DNA of 64,000 bases from Chlorobiaceae bacterium (GCA_012972835.1 JABDHK010000010.1:248001-312000), one strand, 5' to 3'; positions 43,840 through 52,497 are shown, counted from the stretch's first letter. Notes: generated by a model not told the origin, from the letters alone. Numbers and translations are program-made.

Positions 43840-44822
43840 GGTCTTGCCGCTTTAATGGCAAAAGCACAGATCAGCATACCGGCAACAAGAAAGTTTTGTG
43901 CAATGGCGTTATAGCGCACATCCATGGTGCCTGGTGATCGGACAAGGGAAAACTGCAGAAAAAATTGCGGAATGACGAGCAACCCGACAATTGTGCCATA
44001 CAGAGGCTGGCCGATGATGAACATATAGCATGAAGCCAGCAGCTGGCCACCATTGATGAGCACTGAAGCAATGATTGCCGCATTGGTTTCCCCGAATACC
44101 ACAGGGAGGGTTCTGATACCGATCTGCCGGTCACCTTCAATTGATTTGAAATCGTTGATGGTCATGGTGCCTGTGCTTGAAAGAGTAAAAAGGCCTGCCA
44201 CAATAAGAGATGGCTGAAGTGATGAGAGTGTAAAGGCAGGGTTATAAGCTATTTCTCCTGCTATCCACGGAATTACAAGGTATGATATTGCAACAATGAT
44301 ATTGCCCGCCCAGAGTCGTTTTTTCAGTTTTATCGGGTTGGCACTGTAGAGGTGTGCATTAACAATGCCGATAACAACGTATAGTCCAATGAGCGGATTA
44401 ATCAGATAGCCGGCGATAACTGAAAGTACTGACCAGAGAGCAATCAAAATGGTGGCATTTTTCAGCGACATTGCCCCACCCGGTATTGGACGGTTCGGCT
44501 CGTTGATTTCATCAAGGTCACGGTCAAAATAGTCATTAAGCATCTGGCAGGTACCACTCGCCAAGGGGCCGGTCAGCAGCATGCCAAGCAGAAACTTTAT
44601 GCCGATACTCTCTTTCCACCCAAAAGCGCCACTCGCCACTGCACCGCAGAGAAAACTCCACATGACAGGAATCCATGTGACCGGCTTGAGAAACCTTACA
44701 ATGAGGGCAAGCTTGGACAGGTTCTCGGCAGGCATTGATCTCGCATCGACCAGCTTCCTTACGCTTAATGGAGTTTTAAACTCACTGTTATCCTGCGGAG
44801 GCTGATGCTCAGAATTTTTCAT
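43836..44822 (-). CDS. (Bacterio)chlorophyll synthase of the UbiA superfamily
   Basis: Start set at ATG 44822 (MKNSEH); an upstream extension is possible but reads unlike protein. About 328 residues with eight or nine helices. The two Asp-rich prenyl-diphosphate sites are NDYFDRDLDEINEPNRP and INDFKSIEGDRQ; the EINEPNRPIPGG form is specific to chlorophyll/bacteriochlorophyll synthases (BchG, ChlG, BchK). It esterifies chlorophyllide with a C20 (or farnesyl) chain at the membrane. Green sulfur bacteria carry three such paralogues and I cannot say which one this is. Operon with GT2 and LOG genes. Confidence 0.88.
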   Translation of the reverse strand: MKNSEHQPPQDNSEFKTPLSVRKLVDARSMPAENLSKLALIVRFLKPVTWIPVMWSFLCGAVASGAFGWKESIGIKFLLGMLLTGPLASGTCQMLNDYFDRDLDEINEPNRPIPGGAMSLKNATILIALWSVLSVIAGYLINPLIGLYVVIGIVNAHLYSANPIKLKKRLWAGNIIVAISYLVIPWIAGEIAYNPAFTLSSLQPSLIVAGLFTLSSTGTMTINDFKSIEGDRQIGIRTLPVVFGETNAAIIASVLINGGQLLASCYMFIIGQPLYGTIVGLLVIPQFFLQFSLVRSPGTMDVRYNAIAQNFLVAGMLICAFAIKAARP

Positions 44823-45061
44823 GGAACGATAATCAATCACCCGAACTAACTTGGTTGGAGAAATATTGCCGGTATGAAAATAACATGTAAAACGAAAGAA
44901 AGGAACCCCAACTATCGTAAAACAACTCAGTTTATGGTTAATATCCTGAAATAACATGAGGATTTTTTTTAAACTGGAAAAAACCCGCTGAACTGGACGG
45001 TTTACTGTTTACCAGTCTGTTTATTACAGCAATTACAATTAATAAAGAGGAGAAAGATCAG

Positions 45062-45523
45062 ATGGCAGGTTCAAGTTTGCTCAAGGAGATGAAAAAAACA
45101 TTTCTGTTTCACGCCATTGCGGCTCATTTCAGTAACGGGCTGATTCCAGTTTCTGTGCTCTACCTACTCTTGACTCTTTCGACAGGGAGCATCTATTTCG
45201 AACATACTGTTGAGCATCTGATTCTCATTGTTATTTTGGCCATTCCGGTCTCATTTATTTCAGGTATTTATGACTGGAAAAAAAAATATCGCGGAGCAAA
45301 AGCCCCGATATTTATTAAAAAAATACGGCTTTCAGCACTGCTTTTCCTGCTTTGTATTTCAGCTGTAACCATCAGGCTCAGCATTCCAAATATTATGACC
45401 CTTCACGGCATCGAGCATTGGCTTTATATTATTCTGCTTTTTTCCATGCTGCCCGTAGTCACCCTGCTGGGCCACTATGGCGGCAAACTCTCCTCCCAGC
45501 CAAAGCCACCACAAAAGCCATAA
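45062..45523 (+). CDS. Four-helix membrane protein (DUF2231-like), function unknown
   Basis: 153 residues with four predicted transmembrane helices (~20-42, ~48-70, ~85-105, ~115-140) and several conserved-looking His residues (HAIAAHFSNG, HTVEHL, HGIEHW, GHYGG). The HxxxxHF start and the terminal GHYGG-L match the layout of DUF2231 proteins. The histidines could bind haem or metal, but this is inference. A good ribosome binding site (GAGGAGAAAG) lies before the ATG. Confidence 0.65.
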   Translation: MAGSSLLKEMKKTFLFHAIAAHFSNGLIPVSVLYLLLTLSTGSIYFEHTVEHLILIVILAIPVSFISGIYDWKKKYRGAKAPIFIKKIRLSALLFLLCISAVTIRLSIPNIMTLHGIEHWLYIILLFSMLPVVTLLGHYGGKLSSQPKPPQKP

Positions 45524-45548
45524 GTCCTATATGTCCTATAAGACTTAT
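45520..45548. repeat. Hairpin with a motif shared with 42649-42678
   Basis: ATAAGTC (45520-45526) pairs with GACTTAT (45542-45548), enclosing CTATATGTCCTATAA. It shares the ATAAGTCCTATAT string with the hairpin at 42649-42678. It lies directly after a stop codon, so it may also act in termination. Confidence 0.45.
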
Positions 45549-45738
45549 AAGAGTACCGTGTATACCAAGCATATATTCTTAAAAAAGGCTTAAAAAAAGA
45601 ATTTGTTGGTATGCGTTACAATTGTTATTTTTTTCTTTTTCCTAATACCTGCTCATTACGTTCATTTGTGTCCGAAGCGTAATCGTCAAGAGATTGACCA
45701 TGTGGTTTGATACGGTTTTTCGATAATTGCAGCTTTCT

Positions 45739-45822
45739 ATGCGGTTATATGATTTCAGCGTATTATTCTTCTTTTTGCTTGTTTTCCTGATAGTACAATT
45801 TATTGTAACGATCTTCGGCTAG
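45739..45822 (+). CDS. Possible 27-residue membrane peptide
   Basis: ATG 45739 to TAG 45822 encodes 27 residues, nearly all hydrophobic after a short polar start (MRLYDF then a long Phe/Leu/Val/Ile run). It would make one transmembrane helix, like small subunits of membrane complexes. There is no clear ribosome binding site and AT-rich DNA readily gives such strings, so the call is weak. The rest of the 45.5-46.0 kb gap shows nothing else. Confidence 0.2.
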   Translation: MRLYDFSVLFFFLLVFLIVQFIVTIFG

Positions 45823-46022
45823 AAATATCCCGTTACGGCTTTTCTTGCACAATACCAGGGGACTTCCTGACGTTCATTTTCATAGGGTTCATAGAGAAGC
45901 GCATGATGCGTTCTTTTCAAATTTTACGCGTTTTATATAGCCTATAAAGGCATTGTTCTTTTCCAGGGGGTGCATGGTTTTCAGCTATGCTATTATTGAT
46001 CAAACAAATAAACGGAGTAACT

Positions 46023-47423
46023 ATGACAAATAAAACCGGGCCGGGTACGGTCATCAAGAAGAAGTATAGGTGTCGTTTTGTTGTTCTTTTATGTAGTCTG
46101 GTATCGCTCATTGTTTTATCGGCTCAGGATAGTTTTGCCTTGCCGGTATTTGCTCGTAAATACCATACAGCCTGTTCCACCTGCCATATAGCATTTCCTG
46201 CCCGAAACGGTTTTGGTGAAGCTTTCCGCAATAATGGATACCGCTTCCCGGATGGCACTGACGAAGAGATGGTGAAGGAAGAGCCAATCAAGCTTGGTCA
46301 GGAGGCCTACAAGGATGTTTTTCCAGATGCGATCTGGCCATCGGATATCCCCAATATGCCATCCCTTGGTTTTCTTGCAAAGAGTGGTGCTTCGATGACA
46401 AAAAACACCGCAACACGAAAGTATAGAGATGTGGGTATTGACGAGGAGCTGAATATTTTCTTTTCTGGTACAATAACCAAACAGTTGAGTTATATCGGCG
46501 ATTTGAACATTGATGGAGGTCTAAATGTTTCTGATGCGACTGCCACTACATTGGGGCGCTTGCAGTTTGTCTGGACCTTCCAGCCGGGATTAAGTGTCGC
46601 GTGGGGCACAGTCGGGTTTCCTGAGCAGTTTGATATAATTTCAACCCGAGCAGGCACTGACAAGGATGGTTATGCCGCCAGTCTGCCAAATCCCAACAGG
46701 GGGGTTGAATTGAGAATAGCTGGAAATACGGGAAGCTGTGGCGGATATTCAATTCTTGCAGGATTAGGTCGGAATTCAGAAGTTGGTAGTACAGACGGAA
46801 ATGGAAATAATCTTGCTGATGCAAATATTGCCGATACAAGATTTGTCCGTGCAACCTATAAGCTCGGTGGCAATGGATTGATGAGCGGTGTTGGTGGCGA
46901 GTATGGAGTTCAGGCCATAGGAATGGATAACTCTATAACTTTTGGTGTTGATTATGTCAACTCTGGTCAAGGTGCAAACACAACTTCAGAAGATCAAATC
47001 GCAGGTTTGACCAAAACGGCATATTCCGGTGATGTACGAATCAATTACGGTCCGGTTCGTGCTGTTGCCCAGTATGCACGTTTTAATGAGGTGCTCAATG
47101 CTTTGCCGTTGCCTGGCGCCGCTGAGGATGGATCTGATATTGCCAGAGCTGGTTTGAATTATGGCAAACGGACAGCTCTCTCTCTTGAGGCGGATTACTG
47201 GATCTATCCTTGGCTTTTTGGACTTGTTCGTTATGAGCATCTGCAGGATGATCTTAATGGCAGGATCAACAAGGTGATTCCCGGTATTGGTGCTTTGGTC
47301 AGGCCGAATGTCAAGTTTGGAATTGAGTATGTTTCTGTTTCAAAAGACTCGGTTGCAGAAACATCTGTTGCAGGACTGGCAGCTGCAAACTCAATTAATC
47401 TCTACACACAGGTTGGTTTTTAA
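46023..47423 (+). CDS. Monoheme cytochrome c - porin fusion, Cyc2-like architecture
   Basis: Start at ATG 46023, with a GGAG ribosome binding site, rather than the upstream ATG/GTG codons. 466 residues: a long basic N-terminus and Sec signal (cleavage near residues 38-42), then a single c-type heme site CSTCH (C51-H55) in the FARKYHTACSTCHIAFPARNGFGEAFRNNGYRF segment, then about 400 residues of alternating strands typical of a large outer-membrane barrel ending in GF. This layout, one heme on a short N-terminal domain fused to a porin, is that of Cyc2, the outer-membrane Fe(II) oxidase of iron-oxidising bacteria. The CxxCH segment also resembles a broader family of uncharacterised cytochrome-porins, so the substrate is uncertain. 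A strong terminator follows. Confidence 0.75.
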   Translation: MTNKTGPGTVIKKKYRCRFVVLLCSLVSLIVLSAQDSFALPVFARKYHTACSTCHIAFPARNGFGEAFRNNGYRFPDGTDEEMVKEEPIKLGQEAYKDVFPDAIWPSDIPNMPSLGFLAKSGASMTKNTATRKYRDVGIDEELNIFFSGTITKQLSYIGDLNIDGGLNVSDATATTLGRLQFVWTFQPGLSVAWGTVGFPEQFDIISTRAGTDKDGYAASLPNPNRGVELRIAGNTGSCGGYSILAGLGRNSEVGSTDGNGNNLADANIADTRFVRATYKLGGNGLMSGVGGEYGVQAIGMDNSITFGVDYVNSGQGANTTSEDQIAGLTKTAYSGDVRINYGPVRAVAQYARFNEVLNALPLPGAAEDGSDIARAGLNYGKRTALSLEADYWIYPWLFGLVRYEHLQDDLNGRINKVIPGIGALVRPNVKFGIEYVSVSKDSVAETSVAGLAAANSINLYTQVGF

Positions 47424-47469
47424 GGTTTGCCGTTCTTGACGTTCTTTGTTAATTGGTTAGTGTGAAAAG

Positions 47470-47521
47470 GCGTGCTTTCCAAGCTGAGATATCTCTCTGC
47501 TTGGAAGTGCGCTTTTTTTTT
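47470..47521 (+). terminator. Strong intrinsic terminator after the cytochrome-porin gene
   Basis: GCGTGCTTTCCAAGC (47470-47484) pairs with GCTTGGAAGTGCGC (47499-47512), followed by nine T. The gene ends at 47423. Confidence 0.85.
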
Positions 47522-47730
47522 GTCACAACGAGATGCTTGTGTAACATGGTAGGCGCACCAAAACACTAAACTTATTGTAACTTTCCTTGAAACAATTCAA
47601 GAAGTTCTTTTTTTCTGTCAGTTAGAAACTCTGGAATATCTATAGGCAGCAAGAGAAATTCGCAGATTTTCGTTGTGTTTGACAGAAATTTCTCACGGAA
47701 TAAATTGGTCATATAAACAATAACCTCAAC
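47522..47730. other. Intergenic region, nothing further recognised
   Basis: About 210 bases between the terminator and the LysE gene. It should hold the LysE promoter. No RNA gene or repeat seen. Confidence 0.3.
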
Positions 47731-48354
47731 ATGATCGACAACACTGTGCTTTTTGCATTTTTTTCGACATCTCTCATTCTCGCGCTCTCTCCCGGCCCCG
47801 ATAATCTTTTCGTTATGGCGCAGTCAGCCCTGAAAGGGCGCATGGCAGGCCTCTTTGTAACGCTTGGTCTTGCTACAGGGCTTATAGGGCATACCGCTGC
47901 CGTTGCATTCGGTCTTGCTGCTCTTGTTCGTGCCTCAACTTTGGCGTTCAGCATCCTGAAATATATCGGTGCAGCCTATCTTCTTTATCTTGCCTGGCAG
48001 GCTTTCAGGGCAGGTATTGCAACGGGCAGTAAGGAGGATTTTCAGGCTCTTTCCAGAGGAAATCTCTATCGGCGTGGGATCATCATGAATCTCACCAATC
48101 CCAAGGTATCGCTCTTTTTTCTGGCTTTTCTGCCCCAGTTTGCCGATCCTCGGCGTGGCTCCATGACGCAGCAGTTCTTTCTGCTCGGAGGCATCTTCAT
48201 TTCGGCGACCTTTATCGTTTTCGGGCTGATCAGCTTTGTTGCCGGCGGACTCGGTGATAAGTTCAGCAAATCTGCCTTTGCCCAAAAAATTGTCAACAGA
48301 ACAGCTTCAGTAGTGTTTGTCGGGCTTGCCGTAAAACTTGCCATCTCAAAGTGA
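47731..48354 (+). CDS. LysE/RhtB-family amino-acid exporter
   Basis: 207 residues with six helices. Family motifs: SPGPDNLFVMAQSALKGRMAGLFVTLG near the N-terminus, YLLYLAWQAFRAG (~75) and FRRG-type NLYRRGIIMNLTNPKVSLFFLAFLPQF (~110-140). It exports amino acids or related metabolites (lysine, threonine, homoserine lactones in studied cases); the substrate here is unknown. Single gene. Confidence 0.92.
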   Translation: MIDNTVLFAFFSTSLILALSPGPDNLFVMAQSALKGRMAGLFVTLGLATGLIGHTAAVAFGLAALVRASTLAFSILKYIGAAYLLYLAWQAFRAGIATGSKEDFQALSRGNLYRRGIIMNLTNPKVSLFFLAFLPQFADPRRGSMTQQFFLLGGIFISATFIVFGLISFVAGGLGDKFSKSAFAQKIVNRTASVVFVGLAVKLAISK

Positions 48355-48516
48355 TACATCAAGTTTATTATTCCTCCAAAGGGTGAGAAACAATGCATCT
48401 TACTGGTTCTGGCATTTGCTTCTTAAGATGGATTGACGTACAATAGAACGAACGTAAGCGAGTGCAATGACCGGGTATGCTCTTGTTTTTAAAATCCTAA
48501 CCAGAACACTTTTCTT

Positions 48517-49776
48517 TTGAACAATCAAATACTGTCATCCGCGATGTTCAGCTTATGGCAACAGGTAGTTCTCACCTGTAGGAAACGTATTTCCGGATAC
48601 CTGGAGCAATTGAACCTCTTTGTTGCTCTTTTTGTAACTGTGGTTATGATCTATCCCCTCTCTGTTCAAGCCCATTTACGAGATGATTCATTGCACTCTC
48701 TGCCCCCTATAAACTCCTATATCGTCAAGGAGGTAGGATCTTCAACTCTCCTGATGGCAAAAGATGTCGACAGGCCAGTTTCGCCAGCAAGCCTGACCAA
48801 AATATTGACATGTACCATTGCCATTGAAAGTGGCCGACTTCAGCAGGAGGTACTGATTACTCCAGAGTCAACGATGGTTGAACCTTCAAAAGCAGGGTTC
48901 AAGCCAGGTGAAAAAATCAAGCTTCTTGATCTTGTCAAGGCAGCTATGGTTAATTCAAGCAACGACGCAGCATTTGCCATAGCAATATTTCTTTCCGGCA
49001 ATGTTGATTCCTTTGTTGTGGCCATGAACTCAAAGGCAAAAATGATTGGAATGAAAAACTCCAGGTTTACCAATCCTGCGGGTTTTGATAAAGGTATCTA
49101 TGCAGGTAATACCTCCACTGCCGGTGATCTTTTGCGCCTGACGGAATACGCGGTAAAGAACCCTGTTTTCAATGAAATAGCCCGCCTCGACAAAGCCGTT
49201 TTTACAGAAGAGACGACCCACAAGCTCTATAGTCTGAAAACCCACAACAAGCTACTCGATAAATATCCTTATGCTGTCGGCATTAAAACCGGCTATACCA
49301 CCAAGGCCGGCGCCTGTCTCATCGCCAGAGCCATCAAGAATAACAAGGATCTTCTTCTTGTGATGCTGAATGCTAAAACAGATCGATGGAATGTTGCAGC
49401 CAACATGTTCGATACTGCGTTTTTAGCCAACAAGCCAGACCCTGCTTGGATTGTTCAGACATCCCGGGATGATTCAGCGCGTGCTGGTGTTCATGTTATA
49501 AGAGAACAGTCGAAAACTAACACGCTCTCATCAGTCAAGGCTGGTAAAAGAAAGTATCGCTTGTCGAAGGTAAAACTGAGGTCGAGGAGAAATGTATTAG
49601 CCCTGTCAAAAACAGCGCGGAAATCAAAGCATCATGCACTTGCCATCTCCAACTCCCGTAACAAGGTAAAGCGGAATGCACATGCCCTTACAACAACCAT
49701 ACGGAAGTCCAAAAAGCATGAACTTGCTTCCACAAAACAGTCCAGGAAAACCAAAAAGAAAGTAACAATCTCATAA
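48517..49776 (+). CDS. D-alanyl-D-alanine carboxypeptidase (peptidase S11) with a basic C-terminal repeat tail
   Basis: 419 residues if TTG 48517 starts; ATG 48544 is an alternative and neither has a clear ribosome binding site. Signal/anchor segment ~28-50. Penicillin-binding-protein motifs: SLTK (SxxK nucleophile), SSN (SxN) and KTG (KTGYTTKAG). It trims the terminal D-Ala of peptidoglycan stem peptides. Residues ~356-413 are a Lys/Arg/His-rich tail of tandem ~14-residue units ending in (I/A)RKSK or similar, not usual in this family. The Dabb-domain gene starts three bases after its stop. Confidence 0.9.
   Translation: MNNQILSSAMFSLWQQVVLTCRKRISGYLEQLNLFVALFVTVVMIYPLSVQAHLRDDSLHSLPPINSYIVKEVGSSTLLMAKDVDRPVSPASLTKILTCTIAIESGRLQQEVLITPESTMVEPSKAGFKPGEKIKLLDLVKAAMVNSSNDAAFAIAIFLSGNVDSFVVAMNSKAKMIGMKNSRFTNPAGFDKGIYAGNTSTAGDLLRLTEYAVKNPVFNEIARLDKAVFTEETTHKLYSLKTHNKLLDKYPYAVGIKTGYTTKAGACLIARAIKNNKDLLLVMLNAKTDRWNVAANMFDTAFLANKPDPAWIVQTSRDDSARAGVHVIREQSKTNTLSSVKAGKRKYRLSKVKLRSRRNVLALSKTARKSKHHALAISNSRNKVKRNAHALTTTIRKSKKHELASTKQSRKTKKKVTIS
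49582..49755 (+). repeat. Four tandem ~14-residue basic repeats at the carboxypeptidase C-terminus
   Basis: Units read SRRNVLALSKTARKSK, HHALAISNSRNKVK, RNAHALTTTIRKSK and KHELASTKQSRKTK. Each has an Ala-Leu centre and ends in a basic block. Likely binds anionic wall or membrane polymers, by inference. Confidence 0.6.
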
Positions 49777-49778
49777 TA

Positions 49779-50081
49779 ATGATCAAGCATATCGTAATGT
49801 GGCGTCTTAAGGATGCTTCGCATGGCAATGACTCCGAGACCAATGCATACCAGATCAAGGAAAAACTTGAGGCATTGCGCGAAACAATTTCCTGTATTAC
49901 AGCACTTGAGGTTGGAGTTGATTTCAGCAGGAGTGAAGGTTCAGGCGATATCGTGTTGTATAGTGAATTCGCAGACAGAGAGGCTCTTAATGCCTATCAG
50001 GTACATCCCGAACATCAGGCATTGATACCCTTTATCAGTGAAGCGGCGTCTGAGCGCCGGGTTGTTGATTACGAGGTATGA
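49779..50081 (+). CDS. Dabb (stress-responsive alpha/beta-barrel) domain protein
   Basis: 100 residues, the full Dabb domain: IKHIVMWRLKD at the start, GVDFSRSEGSGDIVLYSEFADREALNAYQVHPEHQALI in the middle, and RRVVDYEV at the end. The fold is a ferredoxin-like dimer; some members are monooxygenase-like, most are of unknown function. Its ATG lies two bases after the carboxypeptidase stop, so it is translationally linked to it. The bidirectional hairpin at 50119 follows. Confidence 0.85.
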   Translation: MIKHIVMWRLKDASHGNDSETNAYQIKEKLEALRETISCITALEVGVDFSRSEGSGDIVLYSEFADREALNAYQVHPEHQALIPFISEAASERRVVDYEV

Positions 50082-50118
50082 TCAGAACGTAATCGGTGGA
50101 CGCCGAAAACAGGAAAAT

Positions 50119-50153
50119 AAAAAAGCGGATGGTTGAGAGCCTTCCGCTTTTTT
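50119..50153. terminator. Bidirectional terminator between the Dabb gene and the ferredoxins
   Basis: AAAAAGCGGATGG pairs (with one mismatch) with CCTTCCGCTTTTT across a short loop. Both strands end in A/T runs, so it can serve the Dabb gene on the plus strand and the ferredoxin gene on the minus strand. Confidence 0.8.
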
Positions 50154-50175
50154 ATGGTTCAAATCAGTTCCGGGT

Positions 50176-50364
50176 TTATCCCTGAACGATGCACTCTGCA
50201 GGGCAGACTGCAGAGCAGGCTGGCGAGTCAGAGTATCCTACGCATTCTGTGCAGGTTGCAGCATCGATAACATAAACGTCATCTCCAGCAGAAATTGCAT
50301 TGACTGGACAATCTGGTTCACAGGCTCCGCAGTAGGTACATTCTTCAGTAATGTAGAGTGCCAT
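50176..50364 (-). CDS. 2[4Fe-4S] ferredoxin
   Basis: 62 residues. Two CxxCxxCxxxCP-type clusters: CTYCGACEPDCP, and a second with the enlarged spacing CTECVGYSDSPACSAVCP, as in green sulfur bacterial ferredoxins. These low-potential carriers take electrons from the type I reaction centre and feed pyruvate and 2-oxoglutarate synthases of the reductive TCA cycle. A close paralogue lies 147 bases upstream on the same strand. Confidence 0.95.
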   Translation of the reverse strand: MALYITEECTYCGACEPDCPVNAISAGDDVYVIDAATCTECVGYSDSPACSAVCPAECIVQG

Positions 50365-50511
50365 ATTTTAGCTTCCTTGCTTAATAGTTGTAAAAATAAA
50401 GAAAGAACAGTTCGGGTGAATTTCGATTAATATAAGATTTTTTTTTTGCTCAAAAAAAACGCCTTACCACTTCTGGTTTGTAAGTGCGATTTATTTTTTC
50501 AGCTCTTTTTT

Positions 50512-50700
50512 TCAGACTTTGATAATACAGTCCACTGGGCAGACCGCAACGCATGCAGCCTCATCATGAAATCCGAAGCAGTCTGTACAGAACGTTTCAT
50601 CAATGACATAGACATCTTCTCCGGCGGTTATAGCACTGACAGGACATTCAGGCTCGCAAGCTCCGCAATAGGTACAGGTATCAGTAATTCGATGTGCCAT
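50512..50700 (-). CDS. 2[4Fe-4S] ferredoxin (paralogue)
   Basis: 62 residues, about two thirds identical by eye to its neighbour at 50176-50364, with the same cluster ligands (CTYCGACEPECP and CTDCFGFHDEAACVAVCP). The longer spacing in the second cluster marks it as the same type. Tandem duplication is likely. Each gene has its own ribosome binding site, and the ~150-base gap between them leaves room for a separate promoter, so they may be differentially expressed. Confidence 0.95.
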   Translation of the reverse strand: MAHRITDTCTYCGACEPECPVSAITAGEDVYVIDETFCTDCFGFHDEAACVAVCPVDCIIKV

Positions 50701-50803
50701 TTTTCATTCCTTGATTAAGATGATTGAAACTAAATATTTTTCTCATGCGCATGGATCATGTTCTTCAATATAACACCAAGTTTCATCCTGTTCCAGGAGA
50801 TTG

Positions 50804-51784
50804 TCATTGTTGTTCATGGATTTCGTAAGCATTGATAATATCACGGACAAGCTTGTGGCGGACAACATCAGATTTATCAAGATAGACAAAGCTGATTCCT
50901 TTAATATCCTTAAGAATCTTTGGAGAATTAGTAAGCCCTGAATCGATGTCCTTCGGAAGATCAATTTGGGTGACATCGCCGGTAATGATCGCCTTCGAAT
51001 TGATACCCAGTCTTGTCAGACACATTTTCATCTGCTTGTTCGATGCGTTCTGGGCTTCATCAAGAATAATAAAGGAGTTGTTCATTGTTCTTCCTCGCAT
51101 GTAGGCAAGAGGAACAATCTCGATAACACGCTGTTCCGTAAGCAGTTTCAGCTTTTCAGCGGTCAGCATGTCTTGAAGCGCATCATAGAGAGGGCGAAGG
51201 TAGGGGTCTATTTTCTGAGCCAGATCGCCAGGCAGAAACCCCAGACTTTCACCAGCCTCTACAGCTGGCCGGGCAAGCACAATCCGCTTGACCCTTTTAG
51301 CTTTCCATGCAGCAACCGCAATAGCAACAGCGGTATAGGTTTTTCCGGTTCCTGCCGGGCCGATGGCAAACATAATATCGTTACTTTTCGCCTCAGCCAC
51401 CATTCGTCGCTGACCGTTTGTTTTGGCTCTGACGGTGTAATCCGATGATGCAACAATAATATCCTCATCACCGTGAAGAATTGTGATTGGCCATGGAGAA
51501 GGGGAGAGGGCAAGATTGATAAGTGCATTCAGGTCATTTTCAAGCACCTCTCCATGCTTGTTGGCTAAAAAGATCATCTCATTGAAAATCTGTTCGAGCA
51601 GAGCGACCTCTTCGCGATTTCCCCGAAGGATGATCTGCGTTCCCCGCGCTGTAATCTGCACATCTGAAAACTCATTTTTGATTTTTTTCAGAAGATGATC
51701 ATACGGCCCAAAAAGTATGACAGGTTCAATACCCTGAATTTCAATTATTTTTTCAGTGGTCAAAATTACAGATGGTTTAAACAT
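50804..51784 (-). CDS. phoH: PhoH-family ATPase
   Basis: Start set at ATG 51784 (MFKPSVIL); the longer frame begins with TTG 51814. About 326 residues. An N-terminal KH-like domain (~20-75) precedes the PhoH ATPase core: Walker A GPAGTGKT (~135), RIVLARPAVEAGESLGFLPGDL, MRGRTMNNSFIILDEAQN (Walker B) and the TGDVTQIDLP sensor. The family is linked to rRNA processing with YbeY. No ybeY is next to it here. Confidence 0.9.
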   Translation of the reverse strand: MFKPSVILTTEKIIEIQGIEPVILFGPYDHLLKKIKNEFSDVQITARGTQIILRGNREEVALLEQIFNEMIFLANKHGEVLENDLNALINLALSPSPWPITILHGDEDIIVASSDYTVRAKTNGQRRMVAEAKSNDIMFAIGPAGTGKTYTAVAIAVAAWKAKRVKRIVLARPAVEAGESLGFLPGDLAQKIDPYLRPLYDALQDMLTAEKLKLLTEQRVIEIVPLAYMRGRTMNNSFIILDEAQNASNKQMKMCLTRLGINSKAIITGDVTQIDLPKDIDSGLTNSPKILKDIKGISFVYLDKSDVVRHKLVRDIINAYEIHEQQ

Positions 51785-52098
51785 TAAATGGGTACCAGAA
51801 AACAAACAATTCAACGAAACAGCCTATTCCGTTAAAAAAAAGTGAGTTCCGGCATCGGGCCTAAAGATAAGAAGCGTTCTGGTTTTCCCAAAGTAACACG
51901 AAAAAATCAATTTTTGTACCTTGATAATTTCAAGAGTGTGGTTGACAGTTGGATGCAAGATTTCTCATGACGGTAATCACGAGAATATTCATAACTTTCA
52001 ATCACTGGCGTAACCCAAGGTACTCAGCCATTAAATTAGAGTAAATCGCATCGATTATAAAAGCGGAAAGCACACTCAATTACAACAGGAGATTACCG
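51785..52098. other. Divergent intergenic region
   Basis: About 310 AT-rich bases between phoH and the DUF302 gene. A TTGACA (51942-51947) could be a -35 box for the DUF302 gene but no good -10 box follows. An AGGAGA ribosome binding site lies before ATG 52099. Nothing else recognised. Confidence 0.35.
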
Positions 52099-52497
52099 AT
52101 GGACTTGACAACACCCTATGCCTTTGGTAAAACAATGGACTTGCCTTTTGCTGAAGCTCAGCAGAAGGTGCGTGAAGAGCTGGCAAAGGAAGGTTTCGGT
52201 GTACTGACTGAAATCGATATGTGCCAGAAATTTGCCGACAAGCTCCAGAAGGAGTTTCGGGATTACATCATTCTCGGTGCCTGCAATCCGGCTCTTGCCT
52301 ATGAAGCAATGAGCGGGGAAATAAATATCGGGGTACTGCTCCCTTGCAATGTGGTGATCTATAACAGAGATGACGGGAAAGCGGCTGTCATGTTCATGGA
52401 TCCGATAGCCAGATTTTCCAGGATAGGTAACCCTGAGTTGGAGGAGTTAGGCATACAAGTCACGCAAAAGCTTGAGCGTGTGATTGATGCCCTCTAA
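52099..52497 (+). CDS. DUF302 protein
   Basis: 132 residues, the full DUF302 domain: FAEAQQKVREELAKEGFGVLTEIDM near the N-terminus, YIILGACNPALAYEAMSGEINIGVLLPCNVVIY in the middle and AVMFMDP near the C-terminal part. The function of DUF302 is unknown; members occur in many sulfur- and redox-active bacteria. AGGAGA ribosome binding site present. A strong terminator follows directly. Confidence 0.88.
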   Translation: MDLTTPYAFGKTMDLPFAEAQQKVREELAKEGFGVLTEIDMCQKFADKLQKEFRDYIILGACNPALAYEAMSGEINIGVLLPCNVVIYNRDDGKAAVMFMDPIARFSRIGNPELEELGIQVTQKLERVIDAL

